A DNA stretch of 64,000 nucleotides, from contig NZ_CALSBP010000002.1 of the NCBI RefSeq assembly GCF_943373825.1, forward strand, positions 1,105,501 to 1,169,500, written 5' to 3'. Origin of the DNA: Aquimarina spinulae. GTDB lineage: Bacteria > Bacteroidota > Bacteroidia > Flavobacteriales > Flavobacteriaceae. The notes under the pieces are model-generated. The model worked only from the letters and a program-made list of their open reading frames with translations, ran no database searches and had not been told where the DNA came from. Both the position numbers and the translations under genes were made by a program. Positions 19,111 to 27,170 of this stretch are shown here, piece by piece (within the stretch, counting starts at the first letter, position 1; each line of letters begins with the position of its first letter).

Positions 19111-19195
19111 TAAAATTAAAGCTCAAGAATAGCTGTGGATTTTTAGAATTAAATAGTGTTATACCAAATTCATATTAATTAAATTATTGTAAAAA

Positions 19196-19369
19196 ATGAA
19201 AAAAACAATTTTAAATTTAGGAAAGGTCTTAAGTAAAACTCAGCAAAAAAGTATTAACGGCGGTAGGTATACAGAATGTAATTCTGATTCTGATTGTCCT
19301 AATAATATGTCATGCTGTTATTTTTCTTTGTATAAAACTGAAATATGCGCCTTTAAACAATTTTGTTAA
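19196..19369 (+). CDS. double-glycine-leader, six-cysteine peptide precursor
   Basis: A 57-residue frame starts at an ATG behind an A-rich leader. Residues 1-23 form a typical Bacteroidota bacteriocin-type leader: MKK, then LNLGKVLSKTQQKSI and a Gly-Gly at 22-23. The 34-residue core (24-57) carries six cysteines at 28, 34, 40, 41, 51 and 57, spaced C-x5-C-x5-CC-x9-C-x5-C. The core segment CNSDSDCPNNMSCC resembles half of a WAP/elafin-type disulfide core. Family knowledge: such leaders are cleaved after GG by C39-peptidase ABC exporters; none is in this window. A terminator lies at 19501-19537. Likely an exported, disulfide-bonded peptide; activity unknown. Confidence 0.75.
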   Translation: MKKTILNLGKVLSKTQQKSINGGRYTECNSDSDCPNNMSCCYFSLYKTEICAFKQFC

Positions 19370-19805
19370 TACCTCTTTGATTGTCCTTTATTAATGTTAT
19401 AGATCATTTGTTCTTTTAAGAGCTCATAAGTGTGAGATATCTATGCTTTACAGAATTTCTGATCTCTTGGGGCAAACAATAGAGGTATTTTAACAATAAA
19501 AAAGCAGACACATTTTACTAATGTATCTGCTTTTTTTGTTTTTAAGAAGAATATACTTCTCCTTGAATTATGACGAATTTGGATACCTTATTTAGAGTTC
19601 TAACAGTTGTGTTAGGATTAGATATATTGTTTGAGTAATTTCTATTATTTTTTGTGCATTTATAGTTTCTTTTTTGTTCTATCTCAAAATAAGTAAAACA
19701 AAGTTTTATAAGAAAAAATCTCTTCTTAACAGGTTCTAAATGCCATAATAGTTTGGTTCTATTGTAATCAAGTTTACAAAACTATCATACTGTAGTTATC
19801 AATAT
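19370..19805. other. intergenic region with a possible second sorting-domain fragment
   Basis: No intact gene is seen. On the plus strand, 19455-19493 reads ISDLLGQTIEVF before a stop, which resembles the DLLG core of T9SS sorting domains. An imperfect inverted repeat pairs the AATACCTCT region near 19367 with AGAGGTATT near 19482. A terminator occupies 19501-19537. The remaining bases up to the M28 terminator are AT-rich with only tiny frames. Confidence 0.4.
19501..19537 (+). terminator. terminator downstream of the cysteine-rich peptide gene
   Basis: AAAGCAGACACATT (19501-19514) pairs with AATGTATCTGCTTT (19520-19533) with one wobble-type mismatch, and seven T residues close the structure. 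It lies about 130 bases after the peptide stop codon. Confidence 0.8.
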
Positions 19806-19852
19806 ACTCACCTTAACTTTATTCTCACTAACAGAAAAAAGTTAAGATGAGT
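19806..19852 (-). terminator. terminator of the M28 peptidase gene
   Basis: ACTCACCTTAACTTT (19806-19820) and AAAGTTAAGATGAGT (19838-19852) form a 15-bp stem with one mismatch and a 17-base loop, 14 bases beyond the stop codon on the minus strand. Confidence 0.65.
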
Positions 19853-19865
19853 TGATATGTTATAA

Positions 19866-22247
19866 CTATTTTATAATCATCTGTTTTGTAGCACTTTTTG
19901 ATCCATTAAAAAGTGTCAAAAAGTATACTCCTGTAGAAAATTTGGAAGTATTGACTTGAGTAACTTTATTTTTAAGCCTAATCTCTCGTACAATATTTCC
20001 TTTTACATCTACAACCAACACACTTCCTGATTTCCATAATTCATTATTAACAGTAATCTCTATATGACTTTCTGTTACAGGATTAGGGTAAAAATCAAAA
20101 GACAAGCTATCATCAGATAATAAATCGACAGCAGAACTTCTTGCAAAAAGACCTCCACAAGGTCCGATATGTGTCCAACCATTATTATTAGTTCTTTCAT
20201 AAAGATTACCTTGATACGTTACTCGATCTCCAGGTTGGTAATTTGTAGAAGAGTTATACGGTGCAACACCAGCACAAGGATCACTGCTTCCTCCTGTGGT
20301 AGTTACATTTATCACATTACTTGCAGCAGATACATTACCTGCAGCATCTTTTGCTTTTACACTAAATGTATAGGCGGTACTAGCTGTTAACCCTGTGATA
20401 CTAGCTGTGGTTCCAGAAACAGAAGTTTCAACCGTATTTCCTTTATACACATCATATCCGGTCACACCTACATTATCTGTAGAAGATGTCCATGATAGTG
20501 TTAAAGTAGTTTGTGCTACATTTGATGAGGATAATCCTGCCGGAGTAGAAGGCGCCTGAGTATCTCCCCCGCCAGATCCTCCGATAACAACAGTATAGTC
20601 TTCTACTTCTCCATATTCAAAAGACTCACAAGCAGTAGGAATCGCATTATATTTCATAGAAACTCTCATTCTTGTGCTTCCATTTTTTGCACTAGCGGGT
20701 ACGGTAAAGCTACCACTTACTGGTGTTGTTTTTGAAGCTGTTTTGCTCCAAACTAACTCTCCAGAATCGGCAAAATCTTTATCTTGATTATAATCAATCC
20801 ATACTGCATACCCTTCATCATATGTACTTCCCACCCATGTCGGTGTCACTGTAATGGTATGAGATGTTCCTTTAGAGAGGTTAGTAGTTTCTGCTGTAAA
20901 ATCACTATAGCCCCCGCTTCCTGCGGTAGAGGTTTTATTTATTGTTCCTAAAGCAACTTTACCAATATATTCATCCGATGTTTTTTGCCCATTAGAGGCA
21001 CAATAACCTGTTGGGGGGGTTCCTCCACCCGCATTAGAAACTTCTATAAGATATTCTAAAGCTAATTTTGCAAATTTGGCAGCATGTGTTGCATTCGCAG
21101 TAGGAAAGTTAGATGATGTATCTCCAGAAGTATGAATCTTAGGGTTACTTTCTCTAAATTTAGCTTCAATAGGAAATGCTGTTTCATATCCTTGTTGTGC
21201 AAAACTATGGTGATCAGAACATCCATAGTTACAAGCAGAAGTACCATATGTAATTTTATGTGTTCCTGAAGCATTATAATGATCCATTAATCTAGTTAAA
21301 AAGTTATTTAAAGAAGTACTATTATATGAATCGGTTGTAATAAAAATATCATTTGTAGACCCTTTATAATTGGTCATATCCAATTGTACATAACTCACTA
21401 TATTTACATTACGATTCTTATAATCTCTTGCTATTTCTTTAGACCCAACCAAACCGATTTCTTCTGCAGCAAATGCCATAAACTCTACCGTTCTTTTTGG
21501 CTTGTAATTCATACTAAACAACACTCTGGCAACTTCAGTTATCGTTGCAATACCAGAAGCATTATCATCTGCTCCCGGGGCATTATTTTGATTACTCGGT
21601 GATGTCGAATCCAAATGTCCTCCTAAAACCACATATTCATTTGGTTTTTCTGTACCGGTAATCGTCATAATAACAGACGGCATTTGGGAACCAGAATGAT
21701 TTACAAGTCTAACCGATACATCACTACGATTACCGGCAAGTCCTTCCCATTTTGCTTTTAAATCTGTAGAAGCTCTTTTTGCACTAGCTTTAGTATGATA
21801 CCGGGTACCATAATTTTCAAGTTCTTTAATTTGTCTATCAATATTAGTGTTATTTACCAACCCTAAACTTTGATTTACTAATTGATCCTGAGTAATCTCA
21901 AAAGCAACTGCTGCTTTTGTTAAGGATTGATTTTTTGATTTTTGAATTGAATTAGCTTTTACTATTGCTTCTATAGCAGCTTTTTCTGAAGTTTCGTAAA
22001 AATACCCTGGCCCATGCCTTAATCCTGTGTGATGTAGTTCTTCTGCCGAATGTTCATTCAACATTACGGCACTATATTCGTTAACCGACTTAATAATTTT
22101 TACATCATTTGGATGATTCTTTTTTAGTTTCAATGCGTCCTGAGTATCCATCGTCGCATGAAACATTTTTGATCGTTCCTGCGCATAAATACATGACGTT
22201 AATACGCTTAGCGATACCGCTAAAAAAAATAGATTTAGTTTTCTCAT
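19866..22247 (-). CDS. T9SS-secreted M28 aminopeptidase, multidomain
   Basis: The 793-residue product has a signal peptide (about residues 1-23) and a propeptide-like region. Its M28 zinc-peptidase domain (about 130-405) shows all metal and catalytic residues of the Aeromonas aminopeptidase type: His211, Asp227, Glu262-Glu263, Asp290 and His372. Then come a GEVED domain (about 412-553, ending YGEVEDYTVVI), a fibronectin type III domain (about 562-652), a small carbohydrate-binding-like module (GDRVTYQGNLYERTN, about 660-700) and a T9SS type A sorting domain (FDFYPNPV near 722 to the end). It is predicted to be released or cell-surface bound and to trim peptides, with accessory domains for surface or polysaccharide binding. 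Confidence 0.95.
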   Translation of the reverse strand: MRKLNLFFLAVSLSVLTSCIYAQERSKMFHATMDTQDALKLKKNHPNDVKIIKSVNEYSAVMLNEHSAEELHHTGLRHGPGYFYETSEKAAIEAIVKANSIQKSKNQSLTKAAVAFEITQDQLVNQSLGLVNNTNIDRQIKELENYGTRYHTKASAKRASTDLKAKWEGLAGNRSDVSVRLVNHSGSQMPSVIMTITGTEKPNEYVVLGGHLDSTSPSNQNNAPGADDNASGIATITEVARVLFSMNYKPKRTVEFMAFAAEEIGLVGSKEIARDYKNRNVNIVSYVQLDMTNYKGSTNDIFITTDSYNSTSLNNFLTRLMDHYNASGTHKITYGTSACNYGCSDHHSFAQQGYETAFPIEAKFRESNPKIHTSGDTSSNFPTANATHAAKFAKLALEYLIEVSNAGGGTPPTGYCASNGQKTSDEYIGKVALGTINKTSTAGSGGYSDFTAETTNLSKGTSHTITVTPTWVGSTYDEGYAVWIDYNQDKDFADSGELVWSKTASKTTPVSGSFTVPASAKNGSTRMRVSMKYNAIPTACESFEYGEVEDYTVVIGGSGGGDTQAPSTPAGLSSSNVAQTTLTLSWTSSTDNVGVTGYDVYKGNTVETSVSGTTASITGLTASTAYTFSVKAKDAAGNVSAASNVINVTTTGGSSDPCAGVAPYNSSTNYQPGDRVTYQGNLYERTNNNGWTHIGPCGGLFARSSAVDLLSDDSLSFDFYPNPVTESHIEITVNNELWKSGSVLVVDVKGNIVREIRLKNKVTQVNTSKFSTGVYFLTLFNGSKSATKQMIIK

Positions 22248-22816
22248 CGTTAGTTTAGTTTGTTGAGTTTATAATTTGTGTTTGTGTAGTAGCTAAAGTA
22301 CATAATATCAAAGTCGAACAAAAGACGTTTAATCATAGAATAATCAAGGTAAATCCGTAATAATCTATCCGTTATGAAGAAGGTAATAAGTGAATGCTTT
22401 TTAAAAATTATCATCTATAAAATATGATATCATTCACTCATCAATAGTAAAAATAAACCTATTTCTACCAGACTATATATGTACCACCAAAGATTAAAGT
22501 GATACCTAAAATCTATAGCCTACCTCTTGATAGTAATAAGTTCTTTTTGTAAAGTGATGTTATAGATCGATTGCAAAGATCGGGAGGAATCCCAAGTCAC
22601 ATAGCAAATGCTCCAAAGTAGGTTATTAAGTTTCATAAGTTGATTTTGTGTGTATTAAGTAAACTAAACTATCAAAAAAGTCCTACCTAGACAATATATA
22701 CATGTCCTAAATCAATGAAAAGATGTCCTAAAACACAATTTAGTACACCTTTTGGCTATATTATAGCCAAAACATCGCATCAAAATACTATTGACTTGGG
22801 CTATATCGTCTTCAAT
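22248..22816. other. intergenic region between divergent genes
   Basis: About 570 AT-rich bases separate the M28 gene from the regulator gene. The only clear structure is a hairpin TTTTGGCTAT/ATAGCCAAAA at 22750-22772 (10-bp arms, 3-base loop), about 90 bases before the regulator start. No credible small gene was found on either strand. Confidence 0.5.
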
Positions 22817-22836
22817 GTTTCAATATTTTTTGAAAG
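22817..22836 (+). promoter_or_regulatory. operator-like repeat, copy 1 (regulator promoter)
   Basis: GTTTCA-N8-TGAAAG at 22817-22836 is an inverted repeat that overlaps the TTG element of the regulator promoter. The same element with the same 8-base spacing, followed by the same TTTAAAATT, recurs at 23419-23438, which suggests binding by the encoded MarR-like dimer and autoregulation. Confidence 0.65.
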
Positions 22837-22859
22837 TTTAAAATTTTTTATATATTTGC
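22830..22859 (+). promoter_or_regulatory. promoter of the GbsR/MarR-type regulator
   Basis: TTG (22830-22832) and TATATTTGC (22851-22859) are separated by 18 bases. The expected transcript start (about 22862) is essentially at the ATG (22863), implying a leaderless or near-leaderless mRNA. Confidence 0.65.
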
Positions 22860-22862
22860 AAT

Positions 22863-23366
22863 ATGAATTATGATGAAGCAAAAAATAAGTTTATTTCTAC
22901 CTGGGGATCTTTAGGAACCTTATGGGGCATCAATAAAGCAATGGCACAGATCCATGCTTTATTATTAATATCTCCAGAACCTCTTTCTATGGAAGATATT
23001 ATGGAACAATTACAAATCTCTAGAGGCAACACCAGTATGAATTTACGACAATTGATGGATTGGGGTATTGTTTTTAAAGAGAATAAAATGGGAGAACGAA
23101 AAGAATATTTCACTTCAGAGAAGGATGTACAAGAACTGGCAAGACAAATCGCCAAAGAAAGAAGTAGAAGAGAGTTACAACCGACTATTAAAATCTTAAA
23201 AGATGTTTCGAACATTGATGAAGATGGAACCGCAAAAACCAAAGAATTAATAAAACAAACTAAAGCACTACATGAAATGGCTGATACATTAGATGTTTTA
23301 ATGAATAGAGTTATTGGTCAGGATCATAACTGGATCACAAAAGCATTGGTGAAATTAATTAAATAA
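22863..23366 (+). CDS. GbsR/MarR-type winged-helix transcriptional regulator
   Basis: The 167-residue protein has a MarR-like winged helix at about residues 28-90 (ISPEPLSMEDIMEQLQISRGNTSMNLRQL, wing GERKEYF), closest in style to the GbsR group common in Bacteroidota. A C-terminal helical region probably dimerises. It heads a plus-strand series of five genes through 26207. A paired inverted repeat lies before this gene and before the next one, so it likely represses itself and the cluster. The start is fixed by a promoter box only 4 bases upstream. The ligand is unknown. Confidence 0.88.
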   Translation: MNYDEAKNKFISTWGSLGTLWGINKAMAQIHALLLISPEPLSMEDIMEQLQISRGNTSMNLRQLMDWGIVFKENKMGERKEYFTSEKDVQELARQIAKERSRRELQPTIKILKDVSNIDEDGTAKTKELIKQTKALHEMADTLDVLMNRVIGQDHNWITKALVKLIK

Positions 23367-23382
23367 AAAAGCACAGTAAACA

Positions 23383-23405
23383 AAAAAGGAGGCGTTCTCC
23401 TTTTT
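23383..23405 (+). terminator. terminator after the regulator gene
   Basis: AAAAAGGAG (23383-23391) and CTCCTTTTT (23397-23405) form a 9-bp stem with a 5-base loop ending in a T-run. It would uncouple the regulator from the genes behind it, in line with a second operator downstream. Confidence 0.8.
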
Positions 23406-23418
23406 ATTTTCAATTATA

Positions 23419-23438
23419 GTTTCAATTTTTTCTGAAAC
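23419..23438 (+). promoter_or_regulatory. operator-like repeat, copy 2 (membrane protein gene)
   Basis: GTTTCA-N8-TGAAAC at 23419-23438 is a perfect inverted repeat, 17 bases before the ATG at 23456. It matches copy 1 at 22817-22836 in arm sequence, spacer length and the following TTTAAAATT. No clear TAnnTTTG box was found beside it. Confidence 0.65.
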
Positions 23439-23455
23439 TTTAAAATTAACAAAAC

Positions 23456-23899
23456 ATGAAATTCAATATTCCAAACTGGTTGATTATTACAGCAGGCATC
23501 GGTCAAATATTCACTGCAGTAATATATCCCTATATAAGACATAAAGTATTTGATTGGTATACCGATGTAAAGCAGCTAAAGCCACTCAATCAAGAAATTG
23601 CAAAAACGTACGGAAGATATATCCAAGGTCTTAATTTTTCTTTTGGATTAATAGCAATCCTACTTACCTCTCACCTTAAGGAACAATCTGAATTGGCAAT
23701 TGCATTAACTGGACTAATTGCAGCGTACTGGGTTGGTAAAGTTGCAACCCAAATTGCATATTATCCTATGTATGAAATACCAAAGAAAAAGATATTCAAA
23801 ATAGGTAGCTATGTTATGAATTGCCTATTTGTCCTTTTTGCCACTGTTTATACTTTATTGTTAATCTATAATTGTATTGGTTTTTTTAACCTCTACTAA
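23456..23899 (+). CDS. four-helix integral membrane protein, unknown function
   Basis: The 147-residue protein is mostly hydrophobic, with about four membrane segments (about residues 8-26, 54-71, 76-97 and 117-140). I do not recognise a family. It follows the regulator after a terminator and a second operator-like repeat, and precedes the methyltransferase gene by 12 bases. It is therefore probably the first gene of the regulated operon and acts in the inner membrane. Confidence 0.7.
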   Translation: MKFNIPNWLIITAGIGQIFTAVIYPYIRHKVFDWYTDVKQLKPLNQEIAKTYGRYIQGLNFSFGLIAILLTSHLKEQSELAIALTGLIAAYWVGKVATQIAYYPMYEIPKKKIFKIGSYVMNCLFVLFATVYTLLLIYNCIGFFNLY

Positions 23900-23911
23900 A
23901 ACTATATCATC

Positions 23912-24793
23912 ATGAGTACACTTACCATATTGCACAAACTAAGGCTTAAAAAATCTACTACAAAAGAAAAAATAATCAGGTTTTATGATGAAGCAACAGA
24001 AGATTATGAGTTCTGGAGTACCGATTTCAATATGCATTTTGGATACTATACTCCTTTTAAAACCAGTATTCTAAAAAGAGATTCAATGCTTAACGAAATG
24101 AATCAGCAGGTTTTTGATCGCTTACAGGTTCCTAAACAAAATTCACTTGTAGCAGACCTGGGATGTGGTATTGGTGGCGCTATACAGTATGGATTAAGAA
24201 AATATCCTCTACTGCATATCATTGGTGTAACACTTTCTTCTTTTCAGGTGAGAGAGGGAAATAAAAGGTTACAACATAAGAATGGGTTGATCTTAGAAGA
24301 AAACTATTGCCATACATCTTTCAAAACCAATAGTGTAAATGGAGCTTATGCTATAGAAAGTTTTTGTCATTCTGGGCATAGTAAAGAGGCTTTACAAGAA
24401 GCATACAGAATACTAAAGCCAGGCTCTAAATTAGTGATAGCCGATGCGTTCTTAAAAATAAATAAAGAGCAATTATGTATCGGTGGTAATTATTGCTACG
24501 AACAACTTTGCAAAGGATGGAGTCTAGAAGGTTTGGGAAGTATTAAAAAAATAGAACAGACATTAAAACATATAGGTTTTAGGAATGTAAATATCGAAGA
24601 TGTATCATTTAGAGTTGCTCCTTCTGTTCTACATGTTCCTTTTGCAATTACAGGATTTATGTTTAAAAAACTATGTAGAAAAGAAACTCTAAAACCACAA
24701 AGTTGGAAAAACTTAAAAGGATCACTATTCGCACTACTTTCTGGTCTACATATCAAAAGTTTTGGATATTATTTAATCACCGCAGAAAAATGA
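23912..24793 (+). CDS. class I SAM-dependent methyltransferase (CFA/SMT-like)
   Basis: The 293-residue product has the SAM-binding motif I VADLGCGIGGA near residue 75 and post-motif GVTLSSFQVREG, which resembles the cyclopropane fatty acid synthase and sterol/tocopherol methyltransferase group. FYDEATEDYEFWSTDFNMHFGYY near the N-terminus also fits that group (the W-x2-x-NMHFGYY pattern). Substrate could be a membrane lipid or isoprenoid. It is co-directional with and 13 bases before the oxidoreductase gene. The class is certain, the substrate is not. Confidence 0.87.
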   Translation: MSTLTILHKLRLKKSTTKEKIIRFYDEATEDYEFWSTDFNMHFGYYTPFKTSILKRDSMLNEMNQQVFDRLQVPKQNSLVADLGCGIGGAIQYGLRKYPLLHIIGVTLSSFQVREGNKRLQHKNGLILEENYCHTSFKTNSVNGAYAIESFCHSGHSKEALQEAYRILKPGSKLVIADAFLKINKEQLCIGGNYCYEQLCKGWSLEGLGSIKKIEQTLKHIGFRNVNIEDVSFRVAPSVLHVPFAITGFMFKKLCRKETLKPQSWKNLKGSLFALLSGLHIKSFGYYLITAEK

Positions 24794-24806
24794 AATTAGA
24801 AAACAT

Positions 24807-25715
24807 ATGAAAAAAATAGTCATAGCAGCAGGGACAGGTTTTCTTGGTAAAGTACTCGTAGCATATTTTAAAACGAAAGCAGAATCTATTATAATTCTAA
24901 CCCGTGGAAAAAGTAGAACAGAAAATAATGTTCAATTTATTCATTGGAATGCAAAAACCTCTGGGGATTGGATACATGAACTAGAGAATGCAGAAATAGT
25001 AATCAATTTAGCTGGCAAATCGGTAGATTGTAGATATACTCAAAAGAATAAAGATCTTATTTTAAATTCAAGAGTGACTTCAACCTCTATTTTGGGAGAA
25101 GGTATACGTAAATGCAAAAACCCTCCCAAAATCTGGTTAAATTCATCAACAGCAACTATCTATCGACATTCTTTAGATAAAGAAATGGATGAAATTGATG
25201 GAGAAATAGGAACTGGTTTTTCTGTTGATGTTGCTACATCATGGGAAAAAACATTTTTCAACCAACAAACTCCTAAAACCAGAAAAATTGCATTAAGAAC
25301 CTCTATTGTCTTAGGAGAAAAGGGAGGAGCTTTACCATCAATTCTTAATTTAACCAAAATTAGGTTAGGGGGAAAACAAGGTAATGGGAATCAAAAATTA
25401 AGCTGGATACACGAAATAGACTTTGCAAGAAGTATCGAATTTATTATAAATACTCCTAGCATTGAAGGTGTGATAAATATTGTTTCACCTAAACCCGTAA
25501 CCAATTCAGTCTTTATGAAAACACTTAGAAAAGTTATGAAAATCCCCTTCGGAGTTCCTATTTCAAAACCAATACTTCAATTTGGAGCAAGAATTATTAA
25601 CACAGAAACCGAACTTGTACTCAAAAGTAGAAATGTAATTCTTTCAAAACTTATGAATAATGGATTTCAGTTCTTGTATCCCGAACTTAAACCAGCATTA
25701 ATTTCACTTATTTAG
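24807..25715 (+). CDS. TIGR01777 family NAD(P)-dependent epimerase/oxidoreductase
   Basis: The 302-residue protein begins with the Rossmann motif IVIAAGTGFLGKVL and continues with VINLAGKSVDCRY, NSSTATIYRH and LRTSIVLGEKGGAL, all typical of the TIGR01777 (YfcH/SDR39U1-like) family. The first glycine of the usual GGxGFxG is changed to Ala-Gly-Thr. The reaction is not known. In many bacteria TIGR01777 genes sit beside or are fused to SRPBCC domains; an SRPBCC gene follows here after 6 bases. Confidence 0.9.
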   Translation: MKKIVIAAGTGFLGKVLVAYFKTKAESIIILTRGKSRTENNVQFIHWNAKTSGDWIHELENAEIVINLAGKSVDCRYTQKNKDLILNSRVTSTSILGEGIRKCKNPPKIWLNSSTATIYRHSLDKEMDEIDGEIGTGFSVDVATSWEKTFFNQQTPKTRKIALRTSIVLGEKGGALPSILNLTKIRLGGKQGNGNQKLSWIHEIDFARSIEFIINTPSIEGVINIVSPKPVTNSVFMKTLRKVMKIPFGVPISKPILQFGARIINTETELVLKSRNVILSKLMNNGFQFLYPELKPALISLI

Positions 25716-25721
25716 AAAATT

Positions 25722-26207
25722 ATGACAACTATACGACTAACAACTCAAATAAAAACTCCGGTTAAAGAAGTATTTGATTTAGCTAGGAGTATTGACTTTC
25801 ACATGATATCGGCAAACAAGACTAAAGAAAAAGCTATTGCAGGAAAAACTTCGGGATTAATCGAATTAGGAGAAACGGTTACCTGGAGAGGGCTACATTT
25901 TGGAATTTATCTCATTCACAAAAGTATAATTACCGAGTATGAATCCCCGAATAATTTTACCGATGAAATGGTCAAAGGATGTTTTAAGTTTTTTAAGCAT
26001 CAACACATTTTTTACAAAACAGCATTTGGAACAGAAATGATCGATATACTCGAATACGAAACACCCTACGGTATTTTAGGTAAATTATTTGATAATCTAG
26101 TCCTAAAAAAACATCTTACTCAATTTCTTTCTGCTCGCAATCAATCTATAAAACTGTATTTAGAATCTAAAAATGTAGTAAAATCGCATCATAATAACTA
26201 TTTGTAA
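25722..26207 (+). CDS. SRPBCC family (START-like) protein
   Basis: The 161-residue soluble protein shows the SRPBCC start pattern (TTQIKTPVKEVFDLARSIDFHM). It also has the downstream FKFFKHQHIF and DILEYETPYGILGKLFDNLVLKKHL segments seen in proteins often linked with TIGR01777 oxidoreductases. START-like folds enclose hydrophobic ligands. As the last gene of the cluster it may present or protect the substrate of the neighbouring oxidoreductase or methyltransferase; that is inference. Confidence 0.83.
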   Translation: MTTIRLTTQIKTPVKEVFDLARSIDFHMISANKTKEKAIAGKTSGLIELGETVTWRGLHFGIYLIHKSIITEYESPNNFTDEMVKGCFKFFKHQHIFYKTAFGTEMIDILEYETPYGILGKLFDNLVLKKHLTQFLSARNQSIKLYLESKNVVKSHHNNYL

Positions 26208-26274
26208 GGATTCAATATTAATAGACACAAAATACTGATTCGTTAAAGCGCCTATAAGATTCAACTTTTTATCC

Positions 26275-26282
26275 TATTTTTG
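26275..26282 (+). promoter_or_regulatory. TAnnTTTG box before the sigma factor gene
   Basis: TATTTTTG at 26275-26282 predicts a transcript start near 26286 and a 21-base leader to the ATG at 26307. The in-frame TTG at 26280 lies inside the box, supporting the later start. No good TTG element at the usual distance was found, so an alternative sigma may be used. Confidence 0.5.
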
Positions 26283-26306
26283 GTGAATATAACAACAGGA
26301 AATATA

Positions 26307-26861
26307 ATGTCAACAAATACCATAGACCCAAATATGTGGGTGGATAAGTACAGTGATTACCTATTCAACTATACCATTGTAAGAGTTGATGATAAAGAAA
26401 TTGCCCAAGATTTAGTACAGGAAACATTCTTTGCCGGACTTAAATCCATGAAAAATTTTAAAGGCGAAGCTAGTGAACGTACCTGGCTTATTTCTATTCT
26501 GAAAAGAAAAATCATCGATCACTATCGTAAAATTAATAGTAACAAAGGTAAAGCAGAGGTAAGAATGAACTATACCTCTGATTCTGAAACTGAAGGCGAT
26601 TGGTTAGAAGAACGTGTAGCAGATCCTTTTGATGGCAATGCAGAAGGTGAGATCGAAAACGAAGAGTTAGGTCTAGCCATACATGATTGTATGGGAAAAT
26701 TGCCTCAAAAACAAGCTGTTATTTTTAAATTAAAAACAATACAAGGTTTCGATACTGAAGCTATTTGTAATGAATTTGATATCACTGCGTCTAACTTATG
26801 GGTGATCATCCATAGAGCACGTACAGCTATGGCCGAATGTCTAGAAAAAAATTGGTTTTAG
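26307..26861 (+). CDS. ECF-type RNA polymerase sigma factor
   Basis: From the ATG at 26307 the protein has 184 residues. Region 2 (about 8-75) contains EIAQDLVQETFFAGL and ERTWLISILKRKIIDHYRK; region 4 (about 125-180) contains LPQKQAVIFKLKTIQGFDTEAICNE-type sequence ending in RARTAMAECL. It directs RNA polymerase to a specific promoter set. A small zinc-finger gene starts 5 bases after its stop, the usual place for an anti-sigma regulator. The stress or signal sensed is not evident. Confidence 0.93.
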   Translation: MSTNTIDPNMWVDKYSDYLFNYTIVRVDDKEIAQDLVQETFFAGLKSMKNFKGEASERTWLISILKRKIIDHYRKINSNKGKAEVRMNYTSDSETEGDWLEERVADPFDGNAEGEIENEELGLAIHDCMGKLPQKQAVIFKLKTIQGFDTEAICNEFDITASNLWVIIHRARTAMAECLEKNWF

Positions 26862-26866
26862 GAAAA

Positions 26867-27115
26867 ATGAGTAATAAAAAGGGAATAATAGTAAGTTGTT
26901 CAGAAGCAAATCACTTCTGTGACAAAAATCAGTATAAAGAAGCTTCTTTTTGGGAAAAAGTAAAGCTGAACATACATTTAATATATTGTAGAGCATGCAG
27001 AAAGTACACTGCAAAAAATATGAAATTAACCAAATTGGTAAAAAGCCCAAAAGTGATTAGTATTAACCGTTCTGACAAAGAAGCAATGAAAGAACGATTA
27101 AAGCAAAGAATGTAA
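26867..27115 (+). CDS. small ZAS-type zinc-finger protein (anti-sigma-like)
   Basis: From the ATG at 26867 the product has 82 residues and no membrane segment. It shows the zinc-associated anti-sigma pattern H-x3-C-x2-C (His37, Cys41, Cys44, in HLIYCRACRKY) and an upstream CSEANHFCDKNQY. Short soluble proteins of this type follow many Bacteroidota ECF sigma genes and probably bind the sigma factor. An ATG 30 bases earlier overlaps the sigma gene and is less likely because the A-rich leader precedes 26867. Confidence 0.8.
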   Translation: MSNKKGIIVSCSEANHFCDKNQYKEASFWEKVKLNIHLIYCRACRKYTAKNMKLTKLVKSPKVISINRSDKEAMKERLKQRM

Positions 27116-27170
27116 CCCTGAATAGTTATAGCATAATGCCCTCGAATAAAAGAATTACCCATATAGTATA

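Noticed and set aside
19567..19640. 22-residue plus-strand open frame in the peptide-M28 gap
   Set aside because: Hydrophobic but with no leader, motif or terminator of its own; likely chance.
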